Assembly (NCBI GenBank): GCA_964462945.1
Contig: CAYWZW010000036.1
Span: forward strand, 1-53,209
Length of the DNA: 53,209 bases
Origin: GCA-020343675 sp964462945
GTDB taxonomy: Bacteria; Planctomycetota; Phycisphaerae; Sedimentisphaerales; Anaerobacaceae
Direction of reading: 5' to 3'
Of this stretch, positions 32,590 to 40,755 are shown piece by piece (the stretch's first letter is position 1; every line of letters starts with the position of its first letter). Both the position numbers and the translations under genes were made by a program. A model generated the notes under the pieces. The model worked only from the letters and a program-made list of their open reading frames with translations, searched no databases and was not told where the DNA came from.

Positions 32590-33693
32590 TCAACTATTTA
32601 TCTCGGTGATGTTGTTTTCGGGCTTGCCGACGAGGTAGATTCTGTTTTTTCCGCTGCGTTTGGCCTCCAGCAGGGCCTTGTCGGCCTGGAGGAAAAGCTC
32701 TTCGCTTGTGTTTCCGTCGCGGGGAAAACTTGCCAAGCCGCCGCTTATTGTCAGGACCCCCTTGCCCTCAGCACCCAAGACGCCCAAACCCGCCTGCCGT
32801 CTGTCGGGCAGGGAGGACAATCCGGCATTCTCCAACTCTCCGACGAACCGCTTTGCGATGGAGATGGCCTCCTTCGGGTGGTCGGCGGAGGCCGAGCGCC
32901 GGTCTGTGGGCTTGGGCGGTGCGCCGACCCATTTCTGCTGCGGGTCATCCCAGAAGACGACCGCAAACTCGTCGCCGCCGATCCTGCCGAGGACGTCGTG
33001 GCTTCGGCAGCAGCGCCGCATCAAAGCAGCCGCCTGTTTCAGGATCTCGTCGCCGGTGCAGTGGCCATACACGTCGTTGTAATGTTTGAAGTCATCGATG
33101 TCGAAGAGGAGCAGTGTCACCCGTCCATTTTCTGCTCTGGCGCGATCGATAATCTGCCGGGAGAATTCGCGGATATATCGTCTGTTCCTTAGACCCGTCA
33201 AGTCGTCTTCGGTGGCTAATCGTTCAAGATGTCTTATTCTCGTTTCCGTCGTCTGGGCAGCGATGGATACGGCGGTCTCGACCATGCCGCGGCGGGGCGC
33301 ATGCGTGACGGATTCGTAGAGTCTGTCCGGTTCGACCGGGCAGATCAAATAATCGTCTGCAAGATGTGCCCCGTTATAAGCCGAGCTGACAAGGTGTATG
33401 GCGATCGGCTCCTCATACATCTGGGCCAGGAGGATGATCTTCACATTGCAGCGGTCTCGGAGGGTCTTCAGCGCAGAGCTTAATCTGGCTGAGATTCCCG
33501 AGATCACCACGGCGACGGCCGCAAAGCCGTTTGCCGCCGCAGCCTCTGTTGCCTCCGGCATGTTGGCGCAGACCTCGTAGCGCTGCTCCTTGGCGGCGTC
33601 CGTATCCAGGAAGGCTTTGCTCGCGTCGCCAACCAGCAGAATTTTCCGCGTACCTCTATCACGGGAGATTTCTTTGTCAGCACCACTCGTCAT
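32590..33693 (-). CDS. Diguanylate cyclase (GGDEF) with degenerate receiver-like N-terminus
   Basis: The protein has 367 residues, and the start is supported by GGAGG nine bases upstream. Residues about 16-125 look like a response-regulator fold (KILLVGDASKAFL, VKIILLAQ), but the expected phospho-acceptor Asp after strand 3 is replaced (AVVISGIS), so it is probably not phosphorylated. Residues about 160-356 are GGDEF: DDLTGLRNRR, LLLFDIDDFKHYND, and GGDEF at 239-243. RSHD (230-233), five residues before it, is the product-inhibition I-site. It should therefore make c-di-GMP with feedback control. An insertion of about 55 residues after the GGDEF strand (250-305) contains the palindromic element at 32790-32813. 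No c-di-GMP effector gene is adjacent. Confidence 0.92.
   Translation of the reverse strand: MTSGADKEISRDRGTRKILLVGDASKAFLDTDAAKEQRYEVCANMPEATEAAAANGFAAVAVVISGISARLSSALKTLRDRCNVKIILLAQMYEEPIAIHLVSSAYNGAHLADDYLICPVEPDRLYESVTHAPRRGMVETAVSIAAQTTETRIRHLERLATEDDLTGLRNRRYIREFSRQIIDRARAENGRVTLLLFDIDDFKHYNDVYGHCTGDEILKQAAALMRRCCRSHDVLGRIGGDEFAVVFWDDPQQKWVGAPPKPTDRRSASADHPKEAISIAKRFVGELENAGLSSLPDRRQAGLGVLGAEGKGVLTISGGLASFPRDGNTSEELFLQADKALLEAKRSGKNRIYLVGKPENNITEINS
32790..32813 (-). repeat. In-frame palindromic-type element inside the GGDEF coding sequence
   Basis: On the plus strand CGCCTGCCGTCTGTCGGGCAG, with CCTGCC and GGGCAGG as near-inverted arms, forms a compact hairpin. On the coding strand it encodes L-P-D-R-R-Q-A-G within a non-conserved insertion of the cyclase domain. 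Such CTGCC/GGCAG palindromes recur in many uncultured-bacterium genomes. I saw no second full copy in this window. Confidence 0.45.
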
Positions 33694-33813
33694 CTACATG
33701 GGCCTCCAGCCGACCTCTATGGTAACATAATCGGCCGAGAAGTCAACCCAACTGGGCCCAGACACGGTCAGCTCTTGCTGGTGAGCGGCCTCCAGGAGAA
33801 GCGAAGAAGGCCG

Positions 33814-35679
33814 TCATGTGGCCGGCAGACCGTCCAGATTCTTTTTGACCTGCTCGGCATAAAAGCTGGTGGGATATAAACTTATGAAGCTGCTCAGCGT
33901 TGCTTTTGCCTCTTCCAGATGCTTCTTCTTCAGCTCCGCGTTCGATTCGTCCTGCTGGCGCCATAGACTGATCTTCAGCAGCCCCAGCTCGTAGAGCGCC
34001 AGCATCCCGGCATCGGTCTGGCTACATTCTTTGTGCAGTTCGCTCAGTTTCTCGGCCCGGAGCTGCTCGTCGGCGACAAGTTTTGCCTGGGCCAGCAGGA
34101 TGTTGTCGCGGAGGCGGTCGCCGTCCTCGGTTTGCTCCAGAAGGCCGTCGAGGTGCTGGGCATAATCCGAAGCGTGAGGATTGAGCATCACAAATTTCGC
34201 CAGGCGCTCAACGGATCCGGGCTGGTCGGTTCGGTTTTCCGTGCTTATGAGAGTCCGCAACTGGTATAGCCTTCTTTGAAGCTCGCTTAATTTGGGCAGC
34301 GTCATGACCGACTCGGCGGGCGGGTGAAACAGGCCGAACCATTTCCCGGACGGCGCCTGCTCTGCTGCGAGCAGTTTCGATTGCTCGGCCGCCAGCATGG
34401 TCTGGGCCTTGGTCAGGAGCTCGTCGGCCTGTGTAAGCATACCTCGACCCGCCCACTGCATGGCAACGCGCCATCGTGCTTCGATTGATTCGGGGCTGGT
34501 CCCGAAGCCCTGGTACAGTGACCACCAGATCGGCTCGGCCCTCTCATGGGGATAATCATTGTAGAAATGCAGCACTTCTTTTTGGCCCAGCACATAAGTG
34601 TCCGAGCTATATTCAATCAGCATCGCTTTGTAGTAGAGCGCTATTGGCATCCGGCGGCTGCTGGGACGCTGGTTTATAAACAAATCGTATTGTTCGAGCA
34701 ACTCCTGTTTCTTTGGCCTATACTCCAGTTCGGGCGGCACGATGAGCCACTCCGGCCAGCCGTAGCTTAACTGCTCCTGGATATCCCTCTTCAGCTCTGC
34801 ACGCCGGGCAATTGGGTCGGCGGGATAGAAGGACTCGTCCAGGTATCGTTGGGTGACCGCGTCTTTCATCGTATCGTCCAGCACCTCCGTGATACTGTGG
34901 TCGTGGAATTCGCTCACGTGCTCCGGATTGTTCTTGGCGATGTAAAGCTGATAGTCCAGCTCGTCGAAGCCGATTGTTACCTCGAATACCACAACCGCTA
35001 TCACGAGCGTCAGAGAGGTGAAAGTCCAGACCAGGCCGGGCCGATAGCGCGTGAAATGACCGATTCCCAGAACGAATCCCGTGATGGTCAGCGCATCAAG
35101 CCAGGCACAAATCCAAGGTGCAAAGGAAAATCCCCATTCAATGGGTTCGACACCCCGGACCCCCCCGAAGTATCCCCAGTAGAAGAGCTGCGGGGTCGTG
35201 CAGAGGGCTATGGCAATAAAGCGCGAGCGAAAACGCAGCGGCCGGCACGCCGCGGCCAGGCAACTGACGAGCAGGCAAATCGCAAAAATCGGCAGGTTCG
35301 CCAGGAAGAACACGGCCAGTATGAAAATGAAACTGTACCGAAAGCTCATCAATTGGGATATCAAGACGGGTACGACGGCCAAAACACCCATCAGCAGTCC
35401 GAAAACGAGAATCTGCCAGGGATATTCAAATATGCTCACACCGGTCGTGATGGAATCGCCCAGACGCGGGAATTCCGGCGTTGTTATAGTCTGAAAGTTG
35501 AACGACCAAAAGGAGCCGGTTACTATCTTCGACCAGAAAAGGCAGCTTACGGCGAACGCTGCGACAGCCAGAAGCCAGCACCTCTGAACATTCTCGTGAC
35601 TGTAGTGCAGGGTCGGACCGACGGCCAAGAAAGACTTCGAGACTGCTATCGGCGTCTTTTCCGTTTCTTTAGGATCCAT
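33814..35679 (-). CDS. Polytopic membrane protein with a C-terminal helical (TPR-like) domain
   Basis: The protein has 621 residues from the ATG at 35679. About six membrane segments lie between residues 35 and 245 (WLLAVAAFAVSCLFW, ILVFGLLMGVLAVVPVLIS, FIFILAVFFLANLPIFAICLL, WICAWLDALTITGFVLGIG and others), arranged like a Yip1-type bundle. Residues about 250-621 are helical, with TPR-like features (ALYYKAMLIEYSSD, ARWRVAMQWAGRGMLTQADELLTKAQTML, LYELGLLKISLWRQ, LYPTSFYAEQVKKNLDGLPA). The family is not recognised. It may assemble an envelope complex. It is preceded on the same strand by ahcY, with a heptamer-repeat spacer between them. Confidence 0.75.
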   Translation of the reverse strand: MDPKETEKTPIAVSKSFLAVGPTLHYSHENVQRCWLLAVAAFAVSCLFWSKIVTGSFWSFNFQTITTPEFPRLGDSITTGVSIFEYPWQILVFGLLMGVLAVVPVLISQLMSFRYSFIFILAVFFLANLPIFAICLLVSCLAAACRPLRFRSRFIAIALCTTPQLFYWGYFGGVRGVEPIEWGFSFAPWICAWLDALTITGFVLGIGHFTRYRPGLVWTFTSLTLVIAVVVFEVTIGFDELDYQLYIAKNNPEHVSEFHDHSITEVLDDTMKDAVTQRYLDESFYPADPIARRAELKRDIQEQLSYGWPEWLIVPPELEYRPKKQELLEQYDLFINQRPSSRRMPIALYYKAMLIEYSSDTYVLGQKEVLHFYNDYPHERAEPIWWSLYQGFGTSPESIEARWRVAMQWAGRGMLTQADELLTKAQTMLAAEQSKLLAAEQAPSGKWFGLFHPPAESVMTLPKLSELQRRLYQLRTLISTENRTDQPGSVERLAKFVMLNPHASDYAQHLDGLLEQTEDGDRLRDNILLAQAKLVADEQLRAEKLSELHKECSQTDAGMLALYELGLLKISLWRQQDESNAELKKKHLEEAKATLSSFISLYPTSFYAEQVKKNLDGLPAT

Positions 35680-35689
35680 AAGTCTCACT

Positions 35690-35745
35690 TACGCATTTAC
35701 GATTTTCGATTTTAAATCGGCGATCAGCTATCGGAAATCGGCAAT
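35690..35745 (-). repeat. Degenerate heptanucleotide tandem repeat, eight units
   Basis: Read on the minus strand, the spacer between ahcY and the membrane-protein gene is eight consecutive 7-nt units, each beginning AT: ATTGCCG, ATTTCCG, ATAGCTG, ATCGCCG, ATTTAAA, ATCGAAA, ATCGTAA, ATGCGTA. The period is exact while the unit sequence drifts. It resembles the short tandemly repeated heptamers known from cyanobacteria. Confidence 0.6.
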
Positions 35746-35747
35746 GG

Positions 35748-37007
35748 CTACGTCCCTTCGCCGCTGGAGGCAAGATAAGCAACCTGTTCGGCGGTCAGTC
35801 TGTCTATCCCTATCGACATGGATTTCAGCTTGAGCCTGCTTACCTGCTGCTCGATCTCCAGCGGGACGTCGTGGACGGCCACGGAGAGCCTGCCCTGTTT
35901 TTTCACGACGTATTCAGCCTGCAATGCCTGGGTTGCAAAGCTCATGTCCATCACACTTGCAGGATGCCCCTCGGCGGCGGTCAGATTGATGAGCCGGCCT
36001 TCGCCGAGCAGATAGATGCGCTTGTTGTTTCTGAGGATGTATTCGTCAACGTGGTTTCGCACGTTGCGGGTCCGTTTCTTGCTGAGCTTCTTCAGGGCCG
36101 GTATGTCGATTTCGACGTTGAAGTGCCCGCTGTTGGCGACGGCCGCGCGGTCTTTCATCACGCGGAGATGCTCAGCGCGTATGACGTTCTTGTTGCCCGT
36201 GAGCGTGACGAACAGATCACCGATCTTCGCCGCCTGCGCCATCGGCATCACGTCAAAGCCGTCCATAGCGGCCTCGAGGGCTTTGACGGCGTTCACTTCG
36301 GTCACGGTCACGATGGCTCCCATTCCTCTTGCGCGCATGGCAAAGCCGCGGCCGCACCAGCCATACCCGGCCACAACGATCTTCTTGCCGGCCATCAGGA
36401 AATCGGTCGCGCGAACGATCCCGTCAACCGTTGACTGGCCTGTCCCGTAGCGGTTGTCGAACAGATGCTTGGTCGCCGCGTCGTTGACGGCAATGACCGG
36501 GAACTTCAGCTTGCCTTCGTTGGCCAGAGCCCGCAAGCGCATGACCCCGGTTGTGGTCTCTTCCATGCTCGCGATTATTCGAGGGGCATCTTTCTTTCGG
36601 CGCGTGTGCAGCTCGTTCACCAAATCGGCCCCGTCGTCGAGCGTCATAACGGGCTTGTGGTCAATCGCCGCATTGATGTGTTTGTAATACGTGCTGCGAT
36701 TTTCCCCGCAGACGGCGAAAACGGGTATCTTAAAATCAATCACCAGCGACGCAGCCACGTCATCCTGGGTGCTCAGCGGGTTCGATGCACAGAGAACAAC
36801 ATCGGCTCCCCCTGCCTTCAGCGCTCGGGCGAGGTTGGCCGTCTCGGCGGTTATATGCAGGCAGGCTGAGACGTTCTTGCCCTTCAGGGGCTTGTCTTTT
36901 GCGAATCGCCGCCGAATTGCCGCCAGAACCGGCATATCGTTGTCCGCCCAGAGAATCCGTTTCTTGCCTCCCGCGGCCAATGACAGATCAGCTACGTCGT
37001 ACTTCAT
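35748..37007 (-). CDS. ahcY: S-adenosyl-L-homocysteine hydrolase
   Basis: The protein has 419 residues from the ATG at 37007 (AAAGGA upstream); a GTG at 37022 is also open. It has the short AhcY form without the roughly 40-residue insertion of eukaryotic enzymes. Key regions are LHITAETANLARAL, ASNPLSTQDDVAASL, the GENRSTYY segment, NDAATKHLFDNRYGTGQS, the NAD Rossmann loop VAGYGWCGRGFAMRA, ANSGHFNVEID, and the C-terminal NLTAAEGHPASVMDMSF. It removes the methylation product S-adenosylhomocysteine in the cytosol. It is driven by a well-formed promoter at 37041-37069. Its methyl-cycle role complements the MetF-type fusion protein 5 kb away, but the two are on opposite strands. Confidence 0.97.
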   Translation of the reverse strand: MKYDVADLSLAAGGKKRILWADNDMPVLAAIRRRFAKDKPLKGKNVSACLHITAETANLARALKAGGADVVLCASNPLSTQDDVAASLVIDFKIPVFAVCGENRSTYYKHINAAIDHKPVMTLDDGADLVNELHTRRKKDAPRIIASMEETTTGVMRLRALANEGKLKFPVIAVNDAATKHLFDNRYGTGQSTVDGIVRATDFLMAGKKIVVAGYGWCGRGFAMRARGMGAIVTVTEVNAVKALEAAMDGFDVMPMAQAAKIGDLFVTLTGNKNVIRAEHLRVMKDRAAVANSGHFNVEIDIPALKKLSKKRTRNVRNHVDEYILRNNKRIYLLGEGRLINLTAAEGHPASVMDMSFATQALQAEYVVKKQGRLSVAVHDVPLEIEQQVSRLKLKSMSIGIDRLTAEQVAYLASSGEGT

Positions 37008-37040
37008 GGAAAATCCTTTCAAAGATAAACAAGAGGTGTA

Positions 37041-37069
37041 AGTATAAATCTAACCGCTCGAAATTGCAA
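37041..37069 (-). promoter_or_regulatory. Sigma-70-like promoter for ahcY
   Basis: On the minus strand TTGCAA (37069-37064) and TATACT (37046-37041) are 17 bases apart. The predicted leader is about 27 bases, too short for a SAH riboswitch. Confidence 0.6.
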
Positions 37070-37174
37070 GCCCTTATTTGCCTGCATTAGGCCGGGAACA
37101 GCTTCGGGATTTACCCAGGCTGCCGCGGCGCGCCCTCGGGCCGGTTCGATCGTCTCAGCGTTGCACCGGAAGGA

Positions 37175-38371
37175 TCATTTCGTGTTTTTCTTGCTGATTC
37201 GATAAAGATGCGCGTCCCATGCAGCGAAACGATCCGTGAAAACACCGTCCGTTGAGACGATTGTCCGGTCCTCGCCGATGACTTCCACTGTTCTTTCACC
37301 CTCCAGACCCTGCACGGTGAACGTCGCGGTTGTCTGGCCGTCTCGCATCCCGACGGCAAAAACGTATGTGGCGCCGTCGTGCTTTTTGACCATTGTGGCA
37401 ACGGGCACGGCTTTGTCGTCCGACGCTGCGCCGGCCAGGCCTTCAAGAGTGGGACTGTTGAGGACCGGTGCAAGATCGGTAATCTGCCGGTTGATTGCGG
37501 CGACCGCCGAGAGCATCTGGGGGTCGGCAAGAAGCGCCGACTCATTGAACTTTGGCTCCCATTCATGCACAAAGTAGATTAGTCCCATGGAGCCGTGAAT
37601 GATGGACATCCACACTTCGCATCGGACCTGGTGCGGCGTCGCCTTCTTGTCTGGGTTGTGGATTCGCGTACACTCGATGCAGTTCCAGACCACCTTCTTG
37701 CCTTCGGTCCATCGTACGAGGCGCTCGACGCCGCTGCCCACGTACCAGAGGTTCCCGGCGACCTCCGGCTTGTCGTGGGCGGCCGGGTAGATATCGAACG
37801 AGGCAATGTCACAGCCCTGGACGTATTCGGCGTAGTCTTCGGGGTGGTTCTTGCGAACGCCCCGGCCGTACCAGCCGTCCCACGCGACGCCCTGACCGAG
37901 GTTCAGAAGCACCGGCCGGGTGGGGTCGGCCCGGCGAATCTTCATGTAATCATCGATTATCCTCTGGGGTAAAATCGGCGGGCCGTAGCCCTTGCCGTCT
38001 CCTTGTGCTTGGGCGTTATCCGGCTCATCGCCGTGCATCCAGCCGATGATCGTCGCGTCATCGATGTGCTTGAGGGCTGCTGCGTTTTGATGGCAGATAA
38101 CTTTGATGCCGGCCGTCTTGAGTTCTGCAAGCTGTTCTTCCGTGGGTCCTCTCCAGAGCCCAACGTAGGTGTTGAAGCCGGCCTGTTTGTATTGGGACGC
38201 TCTGCTTGGGTTCTGCAGCCAGACGGCTATCGGAAAAAAGTCCGCGTCATGCGAGGGCCCGTTCTCCCATTTGGTGTATGGGCTTGTGGGGGTGTTTGCC
38301 GCGAGGGTGCTGCCGAAAATAGACACAAGAACGACAAAACAGGTCCAACCGGTCGTATTCAATCTCCACAC
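37175..38371 (-). CDS. Secreted TIM-barrel glycosidase-like protein
   Basis: The protein has 398 residues if it starts at the GTG at 38371, which has GGAGG nine bases upstream and gives a clean signal peptide (MWRLNTTGWTCFVVLVSIFG then STLAA). ATG codons further 5' lack a ribosome site. The barrel contains FFPIAVWLQNPS, AGFNTYVGLWRGPTEEQL, GWMHGDEPDNAQ (an acidic pair typical of GH42-like and GH5-like clans), ASFDIYPAAHD, VVWNCIECTR and GLIYFVHEWEP. A small C-terminal beta domain (about 300-395, ATYVFAVGMRDGQTTATFTV) follows. The family and substrate are not certain. It is divergent from the DUF6807-DUF1080 gene. Confidence 0.72.
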   Translation of the reverse strand: MWRLNTTGWTCFVVLVSIFGSTLAANTPTSPYTKWENGPSHDADFFPIAVWLQNPSRASQYKQAGFNTYVGLWRGPTEEQLAELKTAGIKVICHQNAAALKHIDDATIIGWMHGDEPDNAQAQGDGKGYGPPILPQRIIDDYMKIRRADPTRPVLLNLGQGVAWDGWYGRGVRKNHPEDYAEYVQGCDIASFDIYPAAHDKPEVAGNLWYVGSGVERLVRWTEGKKVVWNCIECTRIHNPDKKATPHQVRCEVWMSIIHGSMGLIYFVHEWEPKFNESALLADPQMLSAVAAINRQITDLAPVLNSPTLEGLAGAASDDKAVPVATMVKKHDGATYVFAVGMRDGQTTATFTVQGLEGERTVEVIGEDRTIVSTDGVFTDRFAAWDAHLYRISKKNTK

Positions 38372-38496
38372 GAGTCTAATCCTCCAAATACAAATAAGCA
38401 TTTTCAGTGGAGAACAAGGTAACAAGAATAGCGAACGAACGCAAGCAAAAGCCGGCTTGCGGTTCCGCGCCTGTACAGAAATTTGCCGGATAAGGC

Positions 38497-38525
38497 TTGA
38501 TTAACCGCCCTATCAATACTAAAAT
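38497..38525 (+). promoter_or_regulatory. Sigma-70-like promoter for the DUF6807-DUF1080 gene
   Basis: TTGATT (38497-38502) and TAAAAT (38520-38525) are 17 bases apart, with an expected leader of about 53 bases before the ATG at 38585. Confidence 0.5.
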
Positions 38526-38584
38526 TGAGTTTTTTGTCTTGGAGAAATGGTCGGCGAAAAGGCTTAATCGAAAGGAGCACTACG

Positions 38585-40432
38585 ATGCAAAGGCCCATTT
38601 CAGCACTAATCCGCGTGATTGTTCTGCTCGTCTTACCCACCTGTCTTCTATCGTATCCGGTTGCTTACGGCCAGCCTCTGGCAAGAATCACTGTCGAGGT
38701 GGGTGAGTACGCGCGAATGGACACGCCTGTGGCAACACAACTGGACGGTGTGCCGCTGGGCTTTCCGGCGGATGAGATCCACCTGGTAGAGGTGAAACGA
38801 TCGCAGCGCACCGAAGTTCCGGTACAGCTTGAGCCGGGTAGCCCCCCGCGACTGTGGTGGGTGCTCTCTGGTAGAACCGAGGCGGGAGACAAACGCACAT
38901 ACGAACTGGTGGGAGGTGCCGGTCCCGGCGCTTCCCGTGTAAGTGCCGAGTTGAATGAAAAGGTCCTGCAAGTGGCAAGCAACGGTACGAAGGTTCTGAG
39001 CTATAACCACGCGATTGTTTCGGCGCCGGCCGGGCAAAGCCGTCTATTTGACCGCAGCGCATTTATTCATCCGCTATGGTCGCCGACGGGGTCGGTGATG
39101 ACAAACATTCAACCCAAGGACCATTATCATCACGTGGGCATCTGGATGCCGTGGACGCACACCGAATTCAAAGGCAAGGAGGTCGATTTCTGGAACCTTG
39201 GCGAAGGGCAGGGAACCGTCCGCTTTAAGAAGTTTATTTCGACCACGAGCGGCTCGGTCTATGGCGGCTTCCAGGCTGAGCACGAGCACGTCGCCCTCAA
39301 GACCGACGCGGGCGAGAAGGTTGTGCTCGACGAGATTTGGGACGTCCGCGTCTATAATGTTGGCGGGTCTGAGAAAGGGTACTGGCTTTGGGATTTTGTA
39401 TCGACCCAGCGGTGCGTTGCGGACAGTCCCCTGCGCTTGCTCGAGTACCGCTATGGCGGCTTCGGCTTTCGCGCTACCGCTGACTGGAAGGGCGAGACGG
39501 CCGCGTATCTGACCAGTGAGGGAAAGACCCGCAAGGACGGCCACGCCACGCGCGCCCGATGGTGCGACACCGCGGGGGTTTCTGACGGACAGTGGAAGGG
39601 CATCACATTCTTCAGCCATCCGAAGAACTTCCGGCATCCCGAGGCGATGCGAATCTGGCCCGGATTCGACGACGAGGTGTTCTTCAATTGGGCGCCTGTG
39701 CAAACAGGTGATTTCGAGATGAAACCGGGCGAAGACCATGTGTTCCGGTATCGCCAATACGTGCATGAGGGCAAAGTTGACGTCGAGAAGACCGAGCAGC
39801 TTTGGAACGACTATGCTCACCCGCCCAGGATAATTGTTGAAGCTGTTCGTCCGGGTAATGCGATTATGCTGTTTGACGGTAAGGACTTTTCGCACTGGAT
39901 GGCCGACGGCGCTAAAGACATTGGCTGGCAGATTGTCGATGGGGCAATGAAGATTGTGCCCAAGAGCGGCAGCATCGTGACAAAGCAGAGCTTCGGCGAT
40001 TTCAGACTGCACGCTGAGTTCAAGACGCCGCAGATGCCGGCGGACGTCAAAGGACAGGGCCGGGGCAACAGCGGCATTTATATCCAGCGCCGGTATGAGC
40101 TTCAAATCCTTGACTCCTACGGGCTGGAGCCCACGAACAATGAATGTGCGTCGCTTTACAGATTCAAAGCCCCGGACAAGAACGTATGTAATATGCCGGG
40201 CCGGTGGCAAAGCTACGACATAATCTTCCACGCCGCCCGCCACGAGGGACAGAAGAAGGTCAAGAACGCCAGGATCACGGTGTGGCACAACGGCGTGCTG
40301 GTACATAATGAAGCGGAGCTGGAAAACAAAACCGGCGCGGGCCGGCCGGAAGGACCCGAACCCGGACCGATCCTCCTGCAGGAGCACGGCAATGAAGTGT
40401 GGTTCCGCAATGTCTGGATCGTGCCTTTGTGA
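38585..40432 (+). CDS. Secreted fusion of DUF6807 (PmoA-like) and DUF1080 (3-keto-glycoside hydrolase-type) domains
   Basis: The protein has 615 residues from the ATG at 38585, with GAAAGGAG upstream. A signal peptide ends near residue 30. Residues about 35-415 are DUF6807, often labelled PmoA although unrelated to methane oxidation here: AFIHPLWSPTGSVMTN, DHYHHVGIWMPWTHTEF, DFWNLGEGQG and the FFSHPKNFRHP segment. Residues about 430-615 are DUF1080, a concanavalin-like jelly roll: IMLFDGKDFSHWM, GSIVTKQSFGDFRLHAEF, RGNSGIYIQRRYELQILDS and EHGNEVWFRNVWIVPL. DUF1080 proteins have been reported to cleave 3-keto-glycosides. The fusion places that activity next to a large beta-sandwich of unknown role. 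Confidence 0.88.
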   Translation: MQRPISALIRVIVLLVLPTCLLSYPVAYGQPLARITVEVGEYARMDTPVATQLDGVPLGFPADEIHLVEVKRSQRTEVPVQLEPGSPPRLWWVLSGRTEAGDKRTYELVGGAGPGASRVSAELNEKVLQVASNGTKVLSYNHAIVSAPAGQSRLFDRSAFIHPLWSPTGSVMTNIQPKDHYHHVGIWMPWTHTEFKGKEVDFWNLGEGQGTVRFKKFISTTSGSVYGGFQAEHEHVALKTDAGEKVVLDEIWDVRVYNVGGSEKGYWLWDFVSTQRCVADSPLRLLEYRYGGFGFRATADWKGETAAYLTSEGKTRKDGHATRARWCDTAGVSDGQWKGITFFSHPKNFRHPEAMRIWPGFDDEVFFNWAPVQTGDFEMKPGEDHVFRYRQYVHEGKVDVEKTEQLWNDYAHPPRIIVEAVRPGNAIMLFDGKDFSHWMADGAKDIGWQIVDGAMKIVPKSGSIVTKQSFGDFRLHAEFKTPQMPADVKGQGRGNSGIYIQRRYELQILDSYGLEPTNNECASLYRFKAPDKNVCNMPGRWQSYDIIFHAARHEGQKKVKNARITVWHNGVLVHNEAELENKTGAGRPEGPEPGPILLQEHGNEVWFRNVWIVPL

Positions 40433-40529
40433 GAGATGGGGCTGCTCTTGATCGGTGTTGGGATTGGCAGGCCTGATCGATGGGTTCGGAGCGTTGCAAA
40501 CGCTGCGATATTTTGGCAGGAGATTTGAA

Positions 40530-40557
40530 TTGCGTATCGACTGCCGGAAGTTATAAT
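40530..40557 (+). promoter_or_regulatory. Sigma-70-like promoter of the oxidoreductase cluster
   Basis: TTGCGT (40530-40535) and a consensus TATAAT (40552-40557) are 16 bases apart. Transcription would start near 40564 and give a leader of about 190 bases that includes the hairpin at 40606-40649. Confidence 0.55.
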
Positions 40558-40605
40558 CTGATGATTATTCTTGGAATTCCGGCAAAGATGGACCCGGACA
40601 TTTAT

Positions 40606-40649
40606 GAGCGTAAGTCTCACTATGGAGGGTAGTTGTAACACTTACGCTC
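40606..40649 (+). promoter_or_regulatory. Perfect 10-bp hairpin in the leader of the oxidoreductase cluster
   Basis: GAGCGTAAGT (40606-40615) pairs exactly with ACTTACGCTC (40640-40649). The 24-nt loop contains a small inner stem (ACTA/TAGT) displaying TGGAGGG. It lies about 45 bases after the predicted transcription start and 106 bases before the first start codon. It could be an operator, an mRNA-stabilising stem or a binding site. Confidence 0.45.
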
Positions 40650-40755
40650 GCAAGGAGGAAATCGCAAGGAAGCAATATGCGTAGGCGATGTTTCGTTTGG
40701 AAAGGCACATTTTGTAGAAGGGGCAAACACATTCCGAGATTAAGGAGAATGACAA

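Larger units (their letters stand above)
40433..40755. other. Leader region of the long oxidoreductase cluster
   Basis: This is non-coding. It holds the promoter at 40530-40557 and the long hairpin at 40606-40649. A 28-codon frame (40677-40763) behind AAGGA runs into the start of the isomerase gene but has no recognisable content, so I do not call it. Confidence 0.5.

Noticed and set aside
37008..37110. SAH or SAM riboswitch ahead of ahcY
   Set aside because: The predicted promoter leaves only about 27 bases of leader, and no riboswitch core is visible.
38585..39830. Methane monooxygenase subunit (PmoA) as suggested by the common domain label
   Set aside because: The domain is DUF6807, a soluble secreted beta-rich domain. 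It lacks the membrane helices of particulate methane monooxygenase, and no pmoB or pmoC is present.
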